NCBI GenBank assembly: GCA_002696705.1
Contig: NZSH01000028.1
Location: forward strand, 22,684-28,147
Direction: 5' to 3'
DNA length: 5,464 bases
Origin: Woeseiaceae bacterium
GTDB taxonomy: Bacteria; Acidobacteriota; Vicinamibacteria; Vicinamibacterales; UBA823
This document shows positions 5,218 through 5,464 of this stretch, in pieces. Positions within the stretch are counted from its first letter, which is position 1. The number at the start of each line of letters is the position of its first letter. Both the position numbers and the translations under genes were made by a program. The notes below the pieces were generated by a model. That model was not told the DNA's origin and ran no database searches. It saw only the letters and a list, made by a program, of their open reading frames with translations.

Positions 5218-5464
5218 TCAGTAATACTCCGCCAGTTTTTGTAAGAGTTCTTCTTCGCGAATGTAGTAGTGTGCCGTTTTTCGACCTTCGATTATCAGGA
5301 CTGGAATTTCACTACCGTAGGTCTTCTCAAGTTCAGAATTCGTTGAAACATCTATTTCTGTCAGTTTAAAAGGGTAACGGCGCGCAACGCGCTCCAGTGT
5401 TACCTTCATTTTTTCGCAAAGATGACAGTCCGGGCGCGAATAAAGTGTCAGATTGATTGCAGGT
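5218..5464 (-). CDS. glutaredoxin-like DUF836 family protein, N-terminus cut by window edge
   Basis: The reading frame is open from the right edge to TGA at 5220-5218, giving 81 visible residues. Near the visible N-terminus is LTLYSRPDCHLCEKMK: a beta strand followed by a CxxC redox motif (Cys codons at 5427-5425 and 5418-5416), as in glutaredoxin/thioredoxin folds. Downstream are FKLTEIDVS, the cis-proline region SEIPVLII and a C-terminal helix EEELLQKLAEYY. This order and length match the short DUF836 glutaredoxin-like proteins of about 80 residues, so only a few N-terminal residues should be missing. The ATG at 5409 would remove the CxxC and is internal, not the start; no ATG, GTG or TTG lies in frame upstream within the window. 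A thiol-disulfide role is likely from the motif, but the partner is unknown. It is convergent with pal and probably transcribed from outside the window. Confidence 0.88.
   Translation of the reverse strand, partial: PAINLTLYSRPDCHLCEKMKVTLERVARRYPFKLTEIDVSTNSELEKTYGSEIPVLIIEGRKTAHYYIREEELLQKLAEYY

Overview
The window holds five recognisable protein genes and part of a sixth, all of bacterial type. The Pal lipoprotein with a peptidoglycan-binding OmpA domain implies a Gram-negative, outer-membrane-bearing cell. Coding DNA is of roughly balanced base composition by eye, with some TTG/GTG starts. The Pal form (a long proline tract after the lipid-anchored Cys, a GHCDERGT motif and a C-terminal Cys pair) and the GldA/GldF/GldG/DUF4340 cluster resemble what is seen in Acidobacteriota and some deltaproteobacterial lineages. 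That placement is only an impression; no rRNA or other strong taxonomic marker is present.

Layout: positions 1-4124 (minus strand) carry a compact operon read right to left. It encodes an ABC ATPase (4124-3105), a six-helix ABC-2 type permease (3112-2339), a GldG-like auxiliary membrane protein (2306-627) and a DUF4340 membrane-anchored protein (630 to beyond the left edge). The genes overlap or nearly touch (8-nt overlap, 32-nt gap, 4-nt ATGA overlap), so co-transcription and translational coupling are likely. Positions 4125-4581 are a non-coding divergent region, about 36% GC over 4141-4440, with a probable promoter facing each way. Positions 4582-5154 (plus) encode Pal, with a near-consensus sigma70 promoter, a leader of about 90 nt that may fold, a tract of 32 prolines and tandem stops. 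A strong intrinsic terminator (5165-5215) follows. Positions 5218-5464 (minus) hold the greater part of a glutaredoxin-like DUF836 protein with a CHLC active site, cut by the right edge.

How they work together: the four minus-strand genes should form one inner-membrane complex. The ATPase powers the permease, and the GldG-like and DUF4340 proteins place large domains in the periplasm. Relatives were named for Flavobacterium gliding genes, but the cluster is widespread in non-gliding bacteria and its substrate is not known. Pal tethers the outer membrane to peptidoglycan and is transcribed alone here, away from tol genes. The glutaredoxin-like gene is convergent with pal and looks functionally unrelated.

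I see no mobile element, CRISPR array, tRNA or rRNA, and no wholly new system. The points most worth a second look are the uninterrupted 23-proline run in Pal, the substrate-unknown ABC cluster, and the AT-rich divergent region.
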